Counted from the stretch's first letter, positions 36,601 to 44,105 are shown. The stretch: 64,000 nucleotides of DNA from Desulfatitalea alkaliphila (GCF_022968795.1 NZ_JALJRB010000003.1:124001-188000); one strand, 5' to 3'. The notes: generated from the sequence alone by a model not told the origin. A program made the numbers and translations.

Positions 36601-37230
36601 CGAGAGTTGACGCAGCGCCTCTTCGAAGGTATCGGTCAGCTGGATGTCGATTTCGCGAGGCTCGCGCCGCAAGAACTCCTCGGCGTTGTCGCCGCGCATG
36701 ACGGCGACCCGGCGGCCGCGCAAATCCTCCATGGCGCGAATGCCCTCGCTCCCCCGGCGCACCACGATGGCGCCATGCATGGACATGTAGGGAAAGGTGA
36801 AATCGTACAGGGCCTCCCGCTCCGGGGTGCGGCCCACCACCGGCAGGGCCAGGACCTCGCCCTGCGCCAACCATCCGCGCACCTCGGCCCAAGTGCCCGT
36901 GCGAAAGACCACTTCCCGGCTCATGGCGGCCAGGGCGGCCCGCAGCAGCTCGACGGAAAACCCATCGGCGCGGCCCTGCTCATCAACGATACTGAAAGGC
37001 GGCAAATGGAATTCGGCGGCGGCCTGGATGGGGGTCGGGTCAAGGGCGATCCCTTGGTCGGTCGCCGCGACGGCCGCACCACCGACCGACACCATGAAGG
37101 CCCCTATCAGCCACAACAGCAGCCAACGCGGCACGTGACCACGGCATCGCCGGATGGCCGTTGCCGGGAGTGACGAAACCGATTTGCAATTGGGCATCAG
37201 GGCGGTCCAGGTCGGTAGCGGGTTGATCAT
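33628..37230 (-). CDS. Giant hybrid histidine kinase with two periplasmic solute-binding domains
   Basis: About 1200 aa; the start is uncertain (TTG 37245, ATG 37230 or ATG 37197; none has a strong Shine-Dalgarno). A signal/anchor helix ('RWLLLWLIGAFMVSVGG') is followed by two tandem type-3 extracellular solute-binding domains (~65-290 and ~295-525, the second beginning 'IVIGGDHNYPPYEFLDEKG'), then a membrane helix (~530-552) and two PAS domains. HisKA has 'GRLAGGVAHDYNNML' (His839), HATPase_c has 'NLCVNARDAI' and 'GTGLGLATV', and the receiver has Asp1132 in 'LLITDVVMPEMNG'. The architecture is of the BvgS/EvgS type: small polar ligands such as amino acids probably bind in the periplasm and control phosphorelay. 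Confidence 0.92.
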   Translation of the reverse strand: MINPLPTWTALMPNCKSVSSLPATAIRRCRGHVPRWLLLWLIGAFMVSVGGAAVAATDQGIALDPTPIQAAAEFHLPPFSIVDEQGRADGFSVELLRAALAAMSREVVFRTGTWAEVRGWLAQGEVLALPVVGRTPEREALYDFTFPYMSMHGAIVVRRGSEGIRAMEDLRGRRVAVMRGDNAEEFLRREPREIDIQLTDTFEEALRQLSEGLHDAVVIQRLVALRLIREIGMTNLEVINQPIEGFRQDFCFAVRAGDRRTLALLNEGLALVMADSTFNQLHAKWLGALELPTHRRIVIGGDHNYPPYEFLDEKGQPAGYNVDLTRAIAREVGLEVEIRLGPWSEIREGLARGEIDALQGLLYSPERDRTFDFTAPHIVNHYVGVTRTNGMSPPESANELRDCRIIVQKGDIMHDFAVQNGLEARLTLVDAQEDALREVAMGRQECALVSRLTAHYYIKAHGWQNLNVGRKPLLSAAYCYAVPSGQKALLAELGEGLKALEQTGEYRWIYNKWMGVYEAPPPGWGVALRRIAVVVGPLVGLLLVFALWSWSLRRQVALKTAALQESGDRFQYVFEAANVGKSITLPTGEMTPNKAFADFLGYAVDEVRDKRWQAFTPAEDIAPTEAIIASLVEGRENKARFEKRYVHKSGALLWADVSSVVRRDEEGKALYLVTTVVDITERKRAEEALHHSEEFQRAMVVCSPVALYTIDMEGRVTDWNSSAGRIFGWSAEEVLGKPLPVVPQDKRAEFEALLGRVKNGDEIHGQELIRVRKDGERIPVSLSVAPLRNDRGEIVGIMGAAEDLSERKRSEGEREKLQAQLMQAQRMESVGRLAGGVAHDYNNMLSVIIGYAELAMDKVPPESALRQDLDEIFAAARRSADITRQLLAFARRQTIKPEVLDLNTVVERILRMLRRLIGEDIDLAWQPADGLWPVHMDPAQLDQILANLCVNARDAIDGVGKITIETRNIVLDAAYCADHPEAAVGDFVLLAISDDGCGMDAETLASVFEPFFTTKGIGEGTGLGLATVYGIVRQHNGFINVYSESGKGTTFRIYLPRHGAAIKRPGEEPAVVELPRGGGETVMIVEDETAILKLTKTILERLHYKVLAAAGPDEAISLAAAHQGTIQLLITDVVMPEMNGRDLARRLQSLNPDLKVLFMSGYTADVIAHRGMLEAGVHFIAKPFSNRSLAVKVREALGTE

Positions 37231-37385
37231 CTGCAAAAGGCACAAGCACCGCCCCTTTCCGCCTGCGCGGCCTCTCCCGCGACGTTGCGAAACCCAAGGG
37301 TCGGCGTACCATGTTCCATCCGCGCTTCAGATTAGCGGTGATTCCCGATCCTGTCAATTTGAAGGTGACCGCCCGGCGGGTCTAA

Positions 37386-37414
37386 TTGACAACCTGCCGG
37401 ATTCTCCTATTATA
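37386..37414 (+). promoter_or_regulatory. Sigma70-type promoter for the lipoprotein gene
   Basis: TTGACA (37386-37391), 16-17-nt spacer, TATTAT/ATTATA (37408-37414). It lies just upstream of the lipoprotein ATG at 37449, in the divergent region with the giant kinase. Confidence 0.65.
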
Positions 37415-37448
37415 TTCAAGTACACCCCAAACGCCGGAGGGTAACGGC

Positions 37449-37937
37449 ATGTTCCTGCCCAGGCACCGCACAACAGGTTTTCGCAAAGTAAAAAGAACCC
37501 TTGTTCTTTTAATGGGGCTACTGCTGGTGCAAGGTTGCACAAGCGCCTACGGCCGTTTGCAACATGACCCGCTCGTGACCGATATGTTTCGAACAGGTGC
37601 CGTCCCGGAAACCTATCGCTACTTTTTCGATGGCCGCGGCGCCATGCCTTATGCCTTCATCGGCATCGACCCCCGCTACACGCCGGTGCTCCGTTTCTGG
37701 GAACCGGTGGCCCCCGGTTCGGAGCGGTTCGCCCAAATGATCCCTTTCATTTGGATGCCCGAGGATTGGGGCACCTATTCGACGGGACAAGGCGCCTGGA
37801 TTCTGGATGCCGAAGGCAACCGCCTGGGCATTTGGTATTCCATGTATCCCCACGCGACCATCCGGCTGGATGCATCGGATCGGGTCACGGTCTATTCCCC
37901 CGCCTTCGGCGAAGGGGAACGGATGCTTGGGCAGTAA
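37449..37937 (+). CDS. Lipoprotein of unknown function
   Basis: 162 aa from ATG 37449 with GGAGGG about 7 nt upstream. The N-terminus is a lipoprotein signal: basic segment, hydrophobic core 'LVLLMGLLL' and lipobox 'LVQGC', giving a lipidated Cys near residue 30. The mature part is rich in Tyr/Trp/Pro ('TYRYFFDGRGAMPYAFIGID', 'IWMPEDWGTY') and looks like a compact beta-rich domain. I do not recognise a family. It has its own strong promoter, with an SDR gene 50 nt downstream. Confidence 0.8.
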   Translation: MFLPRHRTTGFRKVKRTLVLLMGLLLVQGCTSAYGRLQHDPLVTDMFRTGAVPETYRYFFDGRGAMPYAFIGIDPRYTPVLRFWEPVAPGSERFAQMIPFIWMPEDWGTYSTGQGAWILDAEGNRLGIWYSMYPHATIRLDASDRVTVYSPAFGEGERMLGQ

Positions 37938-37987
37938 CCGACATTTGACCGCTCAGTTTCTCACCACTCAATGAAGGGAACCACACC

Positions 37988-38746
37988 ATGCTGCAAGGAA
38001 AGATTGTCTGGGTCACAGGCGCCGGCACCGGCATCGGCCTGGCCGGGGCGCAAGTCTTGGCCGCCGGGGGCGCCACCGTGATCCTGTCGGGTCGCCGCGC
38101 CGGGCTGCTGGAAGAAGCGGCCGCCGAAATTCACCAAAACGGTGGGGCGGCCCACACCGCCCCCTTGGACGTCACCGACGCCGACGCCGTGGATCGCGCG
38201 GCCGACGCCATCGTCGCCCACCACGGCGCCATCGACATCCTGGTCAACAACGCCGGCATCAACACCAAGCGGCGCCGCTGGCAAGATCAAACCGCCGCCG
38301 ATTTCGACAGCGTGATCCGCATCAATCTCAACGGGCTTTTTTACTGCACCCGGGCGGTCCTCAACCACATGCGCGCCCGGAAGGACGGTCTGGTGATCAA
38401 CGTGTCCTCCTGGGCGGGGGTGCGCACCTCGGCCCTGGTGGGCCCCGCCTACAACGCCGCCAAACACGCCGTGGTGACTCTGACCGAAACCATCAACATG
38501 GAAGAGTGCGTCAACGGCATCCGCGCCTGCGCGATCTGCCCCGGCGAGGTGGACACGCCCATCATGGCGCAAAGGCCCGTGCCCCCGACGGCCCAAGACC
38601 TCGCCCGAATGCTCAAGCCGGAGGACCTGGGCGCCGCCATCGCCTGGGTGGCCCAACAACCGCGCCATGTGTGCATCAATGAGCTGGTCATCAGCCCGGC
38701 ATGGAACCGCTTTTACATGCGGGCCGCCGGGCACACCGATCCCTGA
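37988..38746 (+). CDS. Short-chain dehydrogenase/reductase (SDR)
   Basis: 252 aa, classical SDR length. It shows the NAD(P)-binding 'TGAGTGIG' (residues ~10-17), the structural 'NNAG' motif, the catalytic Ser in 'VINVSSWAG' and the YxxxK pair in 'GPAYNAAKHAVV'. 'GRR' after the second strand suggests NADP preference. The substrate is unknown; it may be a 3-oxoacyl or small-alcohol oxidoreductase. It lies between a lipoprotein and a quinone-oxidoreductase gene in the same direction, so it may be co-transcribed. Confidence 0.9.
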   Translation: MLQGKIVWVTGAGTGIGLAGAQVLAAGGATVILSGRRAGLLEEAAAEIHQNGGAAHTAPLDVTDADAVDRAADAIVAHHGAIDILVNNAGINTKRRRWQDQTAADFDSVIRINLNGLFYCTRAVLNHMRARKDGLVINVSSWAGVRTSALVGPAYNAAKHAVVTLTETINMEECVNGIRACAICPGEVDTPIMAQRPVPPTAQDLARMLKPEDLGAAIAWVAQQPRHVCINELVISPAWNRFYMRAAGHTDP

Positions 38747-38864
38747 GCCGGCGAAGACAACTTTACACCGGCACATGAAACGGACGGCAGGGTTTACGCC
38801 GCCTCCGGTAAATGGCCGTCGCCAAAAACAGCGTCAATTACACCCGATAAAAGGAGGTGCACAA

Positions 38865-39842
38865 ATGGGAAAAGCGATTCGCATCCACACGACCGGCGGA
38901 CCGGAAGTGATGCGGTGGGAAGATGTCGACCCCGGCCGGCCGGGTGCGGGCCAGGTGCTTATCAAGCACGCCGCCATTGGTTTGAACTTCATCGACATTT
39001 ACCATCGCACCGGATTGTATCCCCTGCCCGGCCTGCCCGCGGTACTCGGCATGGAGGGGGCCGGCACGGTGGAAGCGGTGGGTGACGGCGTCACCGACTG
39101 GCTCCCCGGCGACCGTGCGGTCTGTGCCAGTGGTCCGCCGGGCGCCTATGCCACCCATCGCCTGGTGCCGGCGGACCGGCTGGTACCCCTGCCCCAAGAG
39201 ATCGCCTTCGAGCAGGCCGCCGCCATGATGCTCAAAGGCATGACGGCCCGCTATCTGCTGCACGGCTGCTTCGGGGTGCAACAGGGGCACACGATCCTGG
39301 TGCATGCCGCCGCCGGCGGTGTCGGCAGCATCGTCTGCCAATGGGCGCGCCATTTGGGCGCCACGGTGATCGGCACCTTCGGCTCGGAAGAAAAAGCCGC
39401 CCTGGCGACCGCATTGGGTTGCGAACACCCCATATTGTACCGCAAGGAGAACTTTGTCGAACGGGTCAAGACCATCACCAACGGCGAGGGGGTGGACGTG
39501 GTTTACGACGGGGTCGGCCGCGACACCTTCTTTGATTCGCTGAAGTGTCTGCGCCCCTTGGGCACCATGGTCTCCTTCGGCCAGGCATCGGGCAAGGTGC
39601 CCCCCTTGGACATCGGCTTGCTGGCCACCCATGGTTCCTTGTTTTTAACGCGGCCCACCCTGCTGGCCTACACCCATAAAAGGGAAGAACTGCTGGCCCA
39701 TGCCCAAGACCTGTTCGAGGTGGTGCGCCAAGGGGCGGTCAAAATCGATATCCGCCGACGCTATCCCCTGGCCGAGGCCGCCCGCGCCCATGGCGACCTG
39801 GAGGCCGGTCGCACCATGGGTGCCGCGATACTGCTGCCTTGA
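38865..39842 (+). CDS. NADPH:quinone reductase (zinc-free MDR family)
   Basis: 325 aa from ATG 38865, preceded by a near-perfect AAAGGAGGTG. Medium-chain dehydrogenase/reductase fold without the zinc-binding Cys/His set, with 'GLNFIDIYHRTGLYPLPG' (quinone reductase signature), the Rossmann motif 'VHAAAGGVGSIVCQWA', 'GVDVVYDGVGRDTF' and the C-terminal 'GRTMGAAIL'. It likely reduces quinones or enones with NADPH in the cytoplasm. The gene is followed by a perfect hairpin and a MITE-like element. Confidence 0.92.
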   Translation: MGKAIRIHTTGGPEVMRWEDVDPGRPGAGQVLIKHAAIGLNFIDIYHRTGLYPLPGLPAVLGMEGAGTVEAVGDGVTDWLPGDRAVCASGPPGAYATHRLVPADRLVPLPQEIAFEQAAAMMLKGMTARYLLHGCFGVQQGHTILVHAAAGGVGSIVCQWARHLGATVIGTFGSEEKAALATALGCEHPILYRKENFVERVKTITNGEGVDVVYDGVGRDTFFDSLKCLRPLGTMVSFGQASGKVPPLDIGLLATHGSLFLTRPTLLAYTHKREELLAHAQDLFEVVRQGAVKIDIRRRYPLAEAARAHGDLEAGRTMGAAILLP

Positions 39843-39997
39843 ACGGTGGCCGCCCATGCCGCCGGCCGATCACCGGTGGGACACCCCAAAGGTGTGCCCG
39901 CCCTCGGCGAAATTATTTGCACCAACACCTTGACTTTGCCTGTGGGACAACTAACATACCATGTGAAGCCTGACTTTTTCATCATCTTCCTCTCTTG

Positions 39998-40030
39998 CTT
40001 GCAGGGTGTTGTATCCCAACACCCTGCAAG
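39998..40030. terminator. Perfect 14-bp hairpin downstream of the quinone reductase gene
   Basis: CTTGCAGGGTGTTG (39998-40011) pairs perfectly with CAACACCCTGCAAG (40017-40030) around a 5-nt loop. There is no T-tract. It lies 155 nt past the stop and 7 nt before the MITE-like element, and could be a transcript 3' end or a target feature for the element. Confidence 0.5.
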
Positions 40031-40037
40031 TCCCTCC

Positions 40038-40224
40038 CTAAGGGCTCGCGAAACAATAAATTCGCATTTCAGGCATCCGAATTCGGGTCGAATGGTTTTG
40101 ATCAGCGGATTCAAAACCGGAGGCATAGCGAGCTATTCCGAGGATTTTGAATCCGCTGATCGGGCCAAGACGGCCTGAAGCAGGGATGTATAAAATGAGA
40201 AGTTATTGTTTCGCGAACCCTAAG
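40038..40224. mobile_element. MITE-like element, complete copy with terminal inverted repeats
   Basis: 187 nt bounded by 22-nt imperfect terminal inverted repeats: the left end (40038-40059) and the right end (40203-40224) differ at 2 of 22 positions and share TCGCGAAACAATAA. An internal perfect 17-bp dyad, 40100-40116 with 40145-40161 (GATCAGCGGATTCAAAA), forms a second hairpin. No transposase is encoded. A related copy is at 6076-6233, and terminal fragments are near 44066, 44850-44890 and 57864. Target-site duplication is not obvious. Confidence 0.8.
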
Positions 40225-40296
40225 TAAAGATGACGATATTTGAAACGATGCGCTTCCTTCGTCAGCGCATCAAACCCCATCCTTCCACTGCTTCCC

Positions 40297-40330
40297 ATCG
40301 AAATCGAAATCGGTATCGGTATCGCTATCG
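40297..40330. repeat. Hexamer tandem repeat
   Basis: Five-and-a-half units of a 6-nt motif ATCGNN: ATCGAA twice, ATCGGT twice, ATCGCT once, then ATCG. It lies 31 nt beyond the rarD stop. It is probably slippage-prone spacer DNA. Confidence 0.6.
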
Positions 40331-40361
40331 TAAAATAGGGGCTTCCGCCATCGGACGAACC

Positions 40362-41309
40362 CTATTTCAAGGCCAGATGCTTGCGATGGTGCACCCACAT
40401 ATCGGCGGTATAGAGGGCGAGTCCGACCCAAATGCAGCCGAAGGTAACCGCATCGGCGGCGGCGAAAGGTTCTCCGTAGAGCAGCACGCCGACCAGAAAA
40501 TGGCCGGTGGGGGTGATGTACTGCAGAATGCCCAGGGTGGCCAGCCGCAGCCGCCGCGCGGCCACGGCGAACAGAATCAACGGCACGATGGTGGCCAACC
40601 CCGCCCCGATGAGCAGCAGGTCGATGCGCAAACCGGCCTGGCCGAACATCGACTGACCGCGCAGATGCATTGTCAGCAGCCAGCCAACGGCCAAGGGCAA
40701 CAGCAGCAAGGTCTCCACCATCAGCCCGGTGATACTGTCGATCTCCACCTGCTTGCGGATCAACCCGTAAAGGCCGAAACTGCACGCCAGAATCAACGCG
40801 AGCCAGGGCACGCGGCCATAGCCGACCAGGGAGATCAACACGCCGGCGGCGGCCACCCCGACCGCCAGGCGCTGCATGGGGTGCAACCGCTCGCCGAGAA
40901 AGCAGTACCCCAGAAAGACATTGAAGAGTGGATTGATATAGTAGCCCAAACTGCTTTGCAGAATCTGCCCCTGGCCGACGGCGTAGATGAAGGTGCCCCA
41001 ATTGAAGCTGACGGCCACCGCGCTGCCCACCAGCGCCAAGATGGCGCGGGGCCGCTTGAACAAGGCCCGCACGCGGTCGACGCGCCGGGTGACCAGAACG
41101 ATGAGCACCAGAAACAGGGCCGCCCACAACATGCGGTGCATCAGAATTTCCAGAGGTGTGACAATGTTGCCGAACTGTCTGAAGTAGACCGGAAAGAGCG
41201 CCCAGATGCCGAAGGCCCCCAGGGCGGCCGCCGGACCGGTCAATGTATTGATCGGACCCGGCCCGTCGATCTCACTCCCTGCTGGTTGTGCTCCCGTTGG
41301 CATGCCCAA
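40362..41309 (-). CDS. rarD: RarD-type EamA/DMT permease
   Basis: 315 aa. TTG 41309 has GGAG 9 nt upstream; an in-frame ATG (41303) is an alternative. Ten membrane helices form two EamA repeats, with RarD-typical stretches 'GIWALFPVYFRQF', 'HRMLWAALFLVLIV', 'SFNWGTFIYAVGQGQILQSSLG' (in part) and 'LGILQYITPTGHFLVGVLLY'. RarD proteins are inner-membrane metabolite permeases of uncertain substrate. It is monocistronic and divergent from the second quinone oxidoreductase. Confidence 0.93.
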   Translation of the reverse strand: MGMPTGAQPAGSEIDGPGPINTLTGPAAALGAFGIWALFPVYFRQFGNIVTPLEILMHRMLWAALFLVLIVLVTRRVDRVRALFKRPRAILALVGSAVAVSFNWGTFIYAVGQGQILQSSLGYYINPLFNVFLGYCFLGERLHPMQRLAVGVAAAGVLISLVGYGRVPWLALILACSFGLYGLIRKQVEIDSITGLMVETLLLLPLAVGWLLTMHLRGQSMFGQAGLRIDLLLIGAGLATIVPLILFAVAARRLRLATLGILQYITPTGHFLVGVLLYGEPFAAADAVTFGCIWVGLALYTADMWVHHRKHLALK

Positions 41310-41510
41310 TGGTGCTGTCTCCCCAGCGGTTGATGTTGCGGCCGGCTGCCAAGTGCATCGAAAGCGACCCCGATCCGTGATCCTTCATACCCTGAATTTG
41401 CAAAAAGGCAAGTTAAAGCATAGAAGGAAAGCGGTGGCTTTGCAATCCAGGCGATGGCCACCCTGGACGGACCCTAACACACGGTTGTTGCCGTGCAGCG
41501 GAGGTGAATC

Positions 41511-42494
41511 ATGAAAGCGATCCTACTGGACGGCTTCGGCGGTCCCGAGGTGATGCGGCTCGGCGAGGCGACCCGGCCCGAGCCGGGCGAGGGCGAAGTG
41601 CGCATCAAAGTGGCGGCCACATCGGTCAACAGGGCCGACACGGTGCAACGCCGGGGCAACTATCCGCCGCCGCCCGGCGCATCGGAGATCCTGGGCCTGG
41701 AAGCGGCCGGCGTGGTGGACCGTGTCGGTCCGGGGGTGACACACTGGCGCCCGGGCGATCGGGTGATGGCCCTATTGACCGGCGGTGGTTATGCCGAGTA
41801 CGCCCTGGCCGACGCCGGCCATCTGATGGCCGTTCCCGAGGCGATGGATCTGGAAACCGCGGCCGCCATTCCGGAGGTTTACATCACCGCATTTCTGAAC
41901 CTGTTTCTGATCGGCGGCCTTAGCGACGGCGACACCGTGCTGCTCCACGGCGGCGGCGGTGGCGTCAACACGGCCGCCATCCAGATTTGCCGCGCCCTGC
42001 TCAGCCACTGTCGCATCCTGGTCACCGCCTCCCCGGGCAAAATCGCGCGGGTCAAAGCGCTGGGCGCCGACCGGGTAATCGACTACCGCAACGAAAATTT
42101 TGCCGAGGTGGTGCGCGATTTCACGGGCGGCGCGGGCGCCGACGTCATTCTGGATCACATCGGCGCCGACTATCTGGCCAAGAACCAAGCGGCATTGGCC
42201 GTGCAGGGACGGCTGGTGGTGATCGGCCTCATGGGAGGCGCCACGGGCCAAATCAACCTGGGGATAATGATGGTCAAACGGCAACGAATCATCGGATCGG
42301 TGCTGCGCGCCCTGCCGAAAGAGCGCAAAACCGCCATCGTGACGGTATTTACCGAGCGCGTGCTACCCCATATCGCCCAAGGCGACTGCCGCCCCCTGAT
42401 TCACCGCGCGCTGCCCCTGGCCGCCGCCGCCGACGCCCATGCGGAAATGGAAGCCTCGGGCCATTTCGGCAAGATCGTTCTGCAGGTCTCCTGA
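41511..42494 (+). CDS. Quinone oxidoreductase, PIG3-like MDR family
   Basis: 327 aa, ATG 41511 with GGAGGTG upstream. Zinc-free MDR protein resembling human TP53I3/PIG3: 'SVNRADTVQRRGNYPPPPGA', 'GLEAAGVVDRVG', a Gly-rich nucleotide-binding 'LLHGGGGGVNTAAIQ' in place of the usual GxGxxG, and a C-terminal 'ASGHFGKIVL'. It likely reduces ortho-quinones using NADPH. It is distinct in sequence from the enzyme at 38865, so the two are not a recent duplication. Confidence 0.9.
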   Translation: MKAILLDGFGGPEVMRLGEATRPEPGEGEVRIKVAATSVNRADTVQRRGNYPPPPGASEILGLEAAGVVDRVGPGVTHWRPGDRVMALLTGGGYAEYALADAGHLMAVPEAMDLETAAAIPEVYITAFLNLFLIGGLSDGDTVLLHGGGGGVNTAAIQICRALLSHCRILVTASPGKIARVKALGADRVIDYRNENFAEVVRDFTGGAGADVILDHIGADYLAKNQAALAVQGRLVVIGLMGGATGQINLGIMMVKRQRIIGSVLRALPKERKTAIVTVFTERVLPHIAQGDCRPLIHRALPLAAAADAHAEMEASGHFGKIVLQVS

Positions 42495-42504
42495 CCGCCG
42501 GCGC

Positions 42505-42861
42505 TCATTCGATCGGCATCGTTGATCGGTAAAAATCGAAATTACTCTCCAACATTCGGTAGATGGCCGGATCCACATCGATCAGACGGCAGCCCAGCCC
42601 TTTCTGTCCGATGTGCGCGATCGATGCCTTGATGAAGCTGATGGCCGCCTCATCCGGAAACCGAACGGCGATGCGAATCTGCTGTCCTTGCTTGAACTGC
42701 TCGGTGTTATCCGTTGCGATATGAAAACCACCGAGGCTGAAATCCACCACCCGTGCCGTTGCATTGAACCCAATGATGGTGATTGGAAGTGCCAAGGCAA
42801 TCCGGGGGTGCTTACGCTGATCCGTTTTGCCGCTCGATGAGCTGTTGCCTTTATTGTCCAT
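42505..42861 (-). CDS. PilZ-domain protein
   Basis: 118 aa from ATG 42861; the Shine-Dalgarno is weak, so the start is provisional. It carries the c-di-GMP-binding motifs: an Arg-rich 'DQRKHPRIAL' near residue 15-25 and 'ARVVDFSLGGFHI' ((D/N)xSxxG) about 25 residues later. As a stand-alone PilZ it likely acts as a c-di-GMP effector. Convergent with the quinone oxidoreductase, divergent from the selenoprotein candidate. Confidence 0.85.
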   Translation of the reverse strand: MDNKGNSSSSGKTDQRKHPRIALALPITIIGFNATARVVDFSLGGFHIATDNTEQFKQGQQIRIAVRFPDEAAISFIKASIAHIGQKGLGCRLIDVDPAIYRMLESNFDFYRSTMPIE

Positions 42862-43108
42862 GGAATGCGAATCAGATCCTTTTCCGTGCAAAAATGTACC
42901 GTTGTAGCTCCTGACCCGGTTTTCGACCTGCTTGGCGACAACCTGAGGAAACGTTTTAACAAACAATATAAGCTGTGGAATGTGACAAGCAACGAAAGGA
43001 CAGTGAAAAGATTATCGACGGCAAGTGGCTGCGCGAATCCCATTGATGAAATACCCAAAAATCTGTAATTATTTAGAAAAACGTAAAAAACAGCTTCAAA
43101 CGGTTTTC

Positions 43109-43136
43109 TTGACACCTCCCGATGCGCGATTAATCT
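43109..43136 (+). promoter_or_regulatory. Sigma70-type promoter for the Sec methyltransferase
   Basis: TTGACA (43109-43114), 16-nt spacer, TAATCT (43131-43136). The ATG at 43194 follows AGGGGGG. No other gene is seen in 42862-43193. Confidence 0.6.
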
Positions 43137-43193
43137 CATTGTTTATAGACTGAAACGAAATGCATACAATCCAAACAGATAGGGGGGTATATT

Positions 43194-43976
43194 ATGAGCG
43201 TAGAGCAATACACGCCCAATATAACGCCGGATGAACTTCATTCGGAAATCAGGAAAGAATATGCCAATGTCGCCCTTGAACCGCACAAAGGATACCACTT
43301 TCATACCGGACGGGCGGCGCTAACCCGGCTCGGGTACACCGAAACCCACTATACCGGTTTGCCCGAAGACAACATCGCTTCGTTTTCGGGAACCGGCAAT
43401 CCGTTCATCGTCGGACCGATCATGCCGGGGGACACGGTGGTGGATGCGGGCTCCGGCGCGGGGTTGGACGCGCTGATCGCCTCGCGCATGGTCGGGCGCT
43501 CCGGCCGGGTGCACGGGTTCGATATGACGCCGGAGATGCTTGAGAAGGCGCGTACCGGCGCCGCACGGGCCGGTGCGGGCAACATTGAGTTCAACAAAGG
43601 CTATATCGAATCGCTGCCTTTGCCGGACGGCTTCGCCGATGTGGTGATCAGCAACGGGGTGCTGAACTTGACCCTGGACAAAACCGCAACTTTGCGCGAG
43701 TGGTTCCGGGTTCTTAAACCCGGCGGGCGCCTGTTCGTCGGCGACATCATCGTCGGGCGTCCGATCCCGCAGGAAGCGTTGCAGGACATCTCGTTGTGGA
43801 CCGGGTGAATCGCCGGTGGTCTGCAGGATGCAGATCTGATCCGCTCGGTTCAGGACGCCGGTTTTTCGGATGTCGTGATCGATCGCAAGTATCCCGACCT
43901 GTTCGTGGGCGTGGCCGACCCTTCCGACGCGCTGGCGTTCGGTACGCAGGGGGTCTCTTTTCATGCCCGCAAATAG
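43194..43976 (+). CDS. ArsM-like SAM methyltransferase, predicted selenoprotein (UGA = Sec205)
   Basis: 260 aa if the in-frame TGA at 43806-43808 is read as selenocysteine. Before it is a class I methyltransferase: 'VVDAGSGAGLDALIASRMVG', 'VHGFDMTPEMLEKAR', 'VLKPGGRLFVGD'. After it the same frame continues with the family's C-terminus ('IAGGLQDADLIRSVQDAGF') to TAG 43974-43976. In arsenite methyltransferases the corresponding motif is W.(G/A)C(V/I)AG.L, so the UGA replaces the conserved Cys. A SECIS-like hairpin follows. The other family Cys (in GCGNP) is Thr here ('SGTGNP'), and the protein has no Cys at all. Arsenite as substrate is therefore doubtful. Confidence 0.85.
43811..43843 (+). promoter_or_regulatory. 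Candidate bacterial SECIS element
   Basis: GGTCTGCA (43818-43825) pairs with TGCAGATC (43829-43836; one G-U pair) closing a GGA loop at 43826-43828. The loop starts 17 nt after the UGA and opens with two Gs, as expected for SelB-recognised bacterial SECIS hairpins (about 16-37 nt, G in the first loop positions). CGG/CCG can extend the base below an internal loop. Confidence 0.75.
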
Positions 43977-44012
43977 CGAAGCGATTGTTTTGATATCGGA
44001 ACCGGAGCAGCC

Positions 44013-44051
44013 GGGGTTGCGGCCGTTTCCACCTGGTGCGGCCGCAACCCC
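44013..44051. terminator. 13-bp hairpin between convergent genes
   Basis: GGGGTTGCGGCCG (44013-44025) pairs perfectly with CGGCCGCAACCCC (44039-44051) around a 13-nt loop. It sits between the selenoprotein candidate and the convergent transglutaminase-like gene. It has no T-tract; likely a shared 3' end structure. Confidence 0.5.
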
Positions 44052-44065
44052 ATTCTCACCGACTT

Positions 44066-44100
44066 CCACGACCAAGGGTTCACGAAAAAACGAATCCGCA
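44066..44100 (+). repeat. Degenerate left-end fragment of the MITE-like family
   Basis: 'AAGGGTTCACGAAAAAACGAAT' region resembles the left terminus of the complete element (AAGGGCTCGCGAAACAATAAATTCG) but the interior is absent. It lies just past the end of the transglutaminase-like gene. Confidence 0.4.
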
Positions 44101-44105
44101 CTCCA

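Noticed and set aside
39846-40189. Small protein encoded across the MITE-like element (shared peptide 'LISGFKTGGIAS')
   Set aside because: The frame is open in both copies, but there is no start codon or ribosome-binding site, and substitutions between copies are not biased to synonymous positions.
40297-40330. CRISPR-like array
   Set aside because: Only 6-nt units without spacers; a simple tandem repeat. No CRISPR repeats or cas genes were found anywhere in the window.
43806-43808. TGA read as an ordinary nonsense mutation making a truncated methyltransferase
   Set aside because: The same frame continues for 55 codons with family-like sequence, the TGA replaces a conserved Cys, and a SECIS-like hairpin follows at the correct distance.
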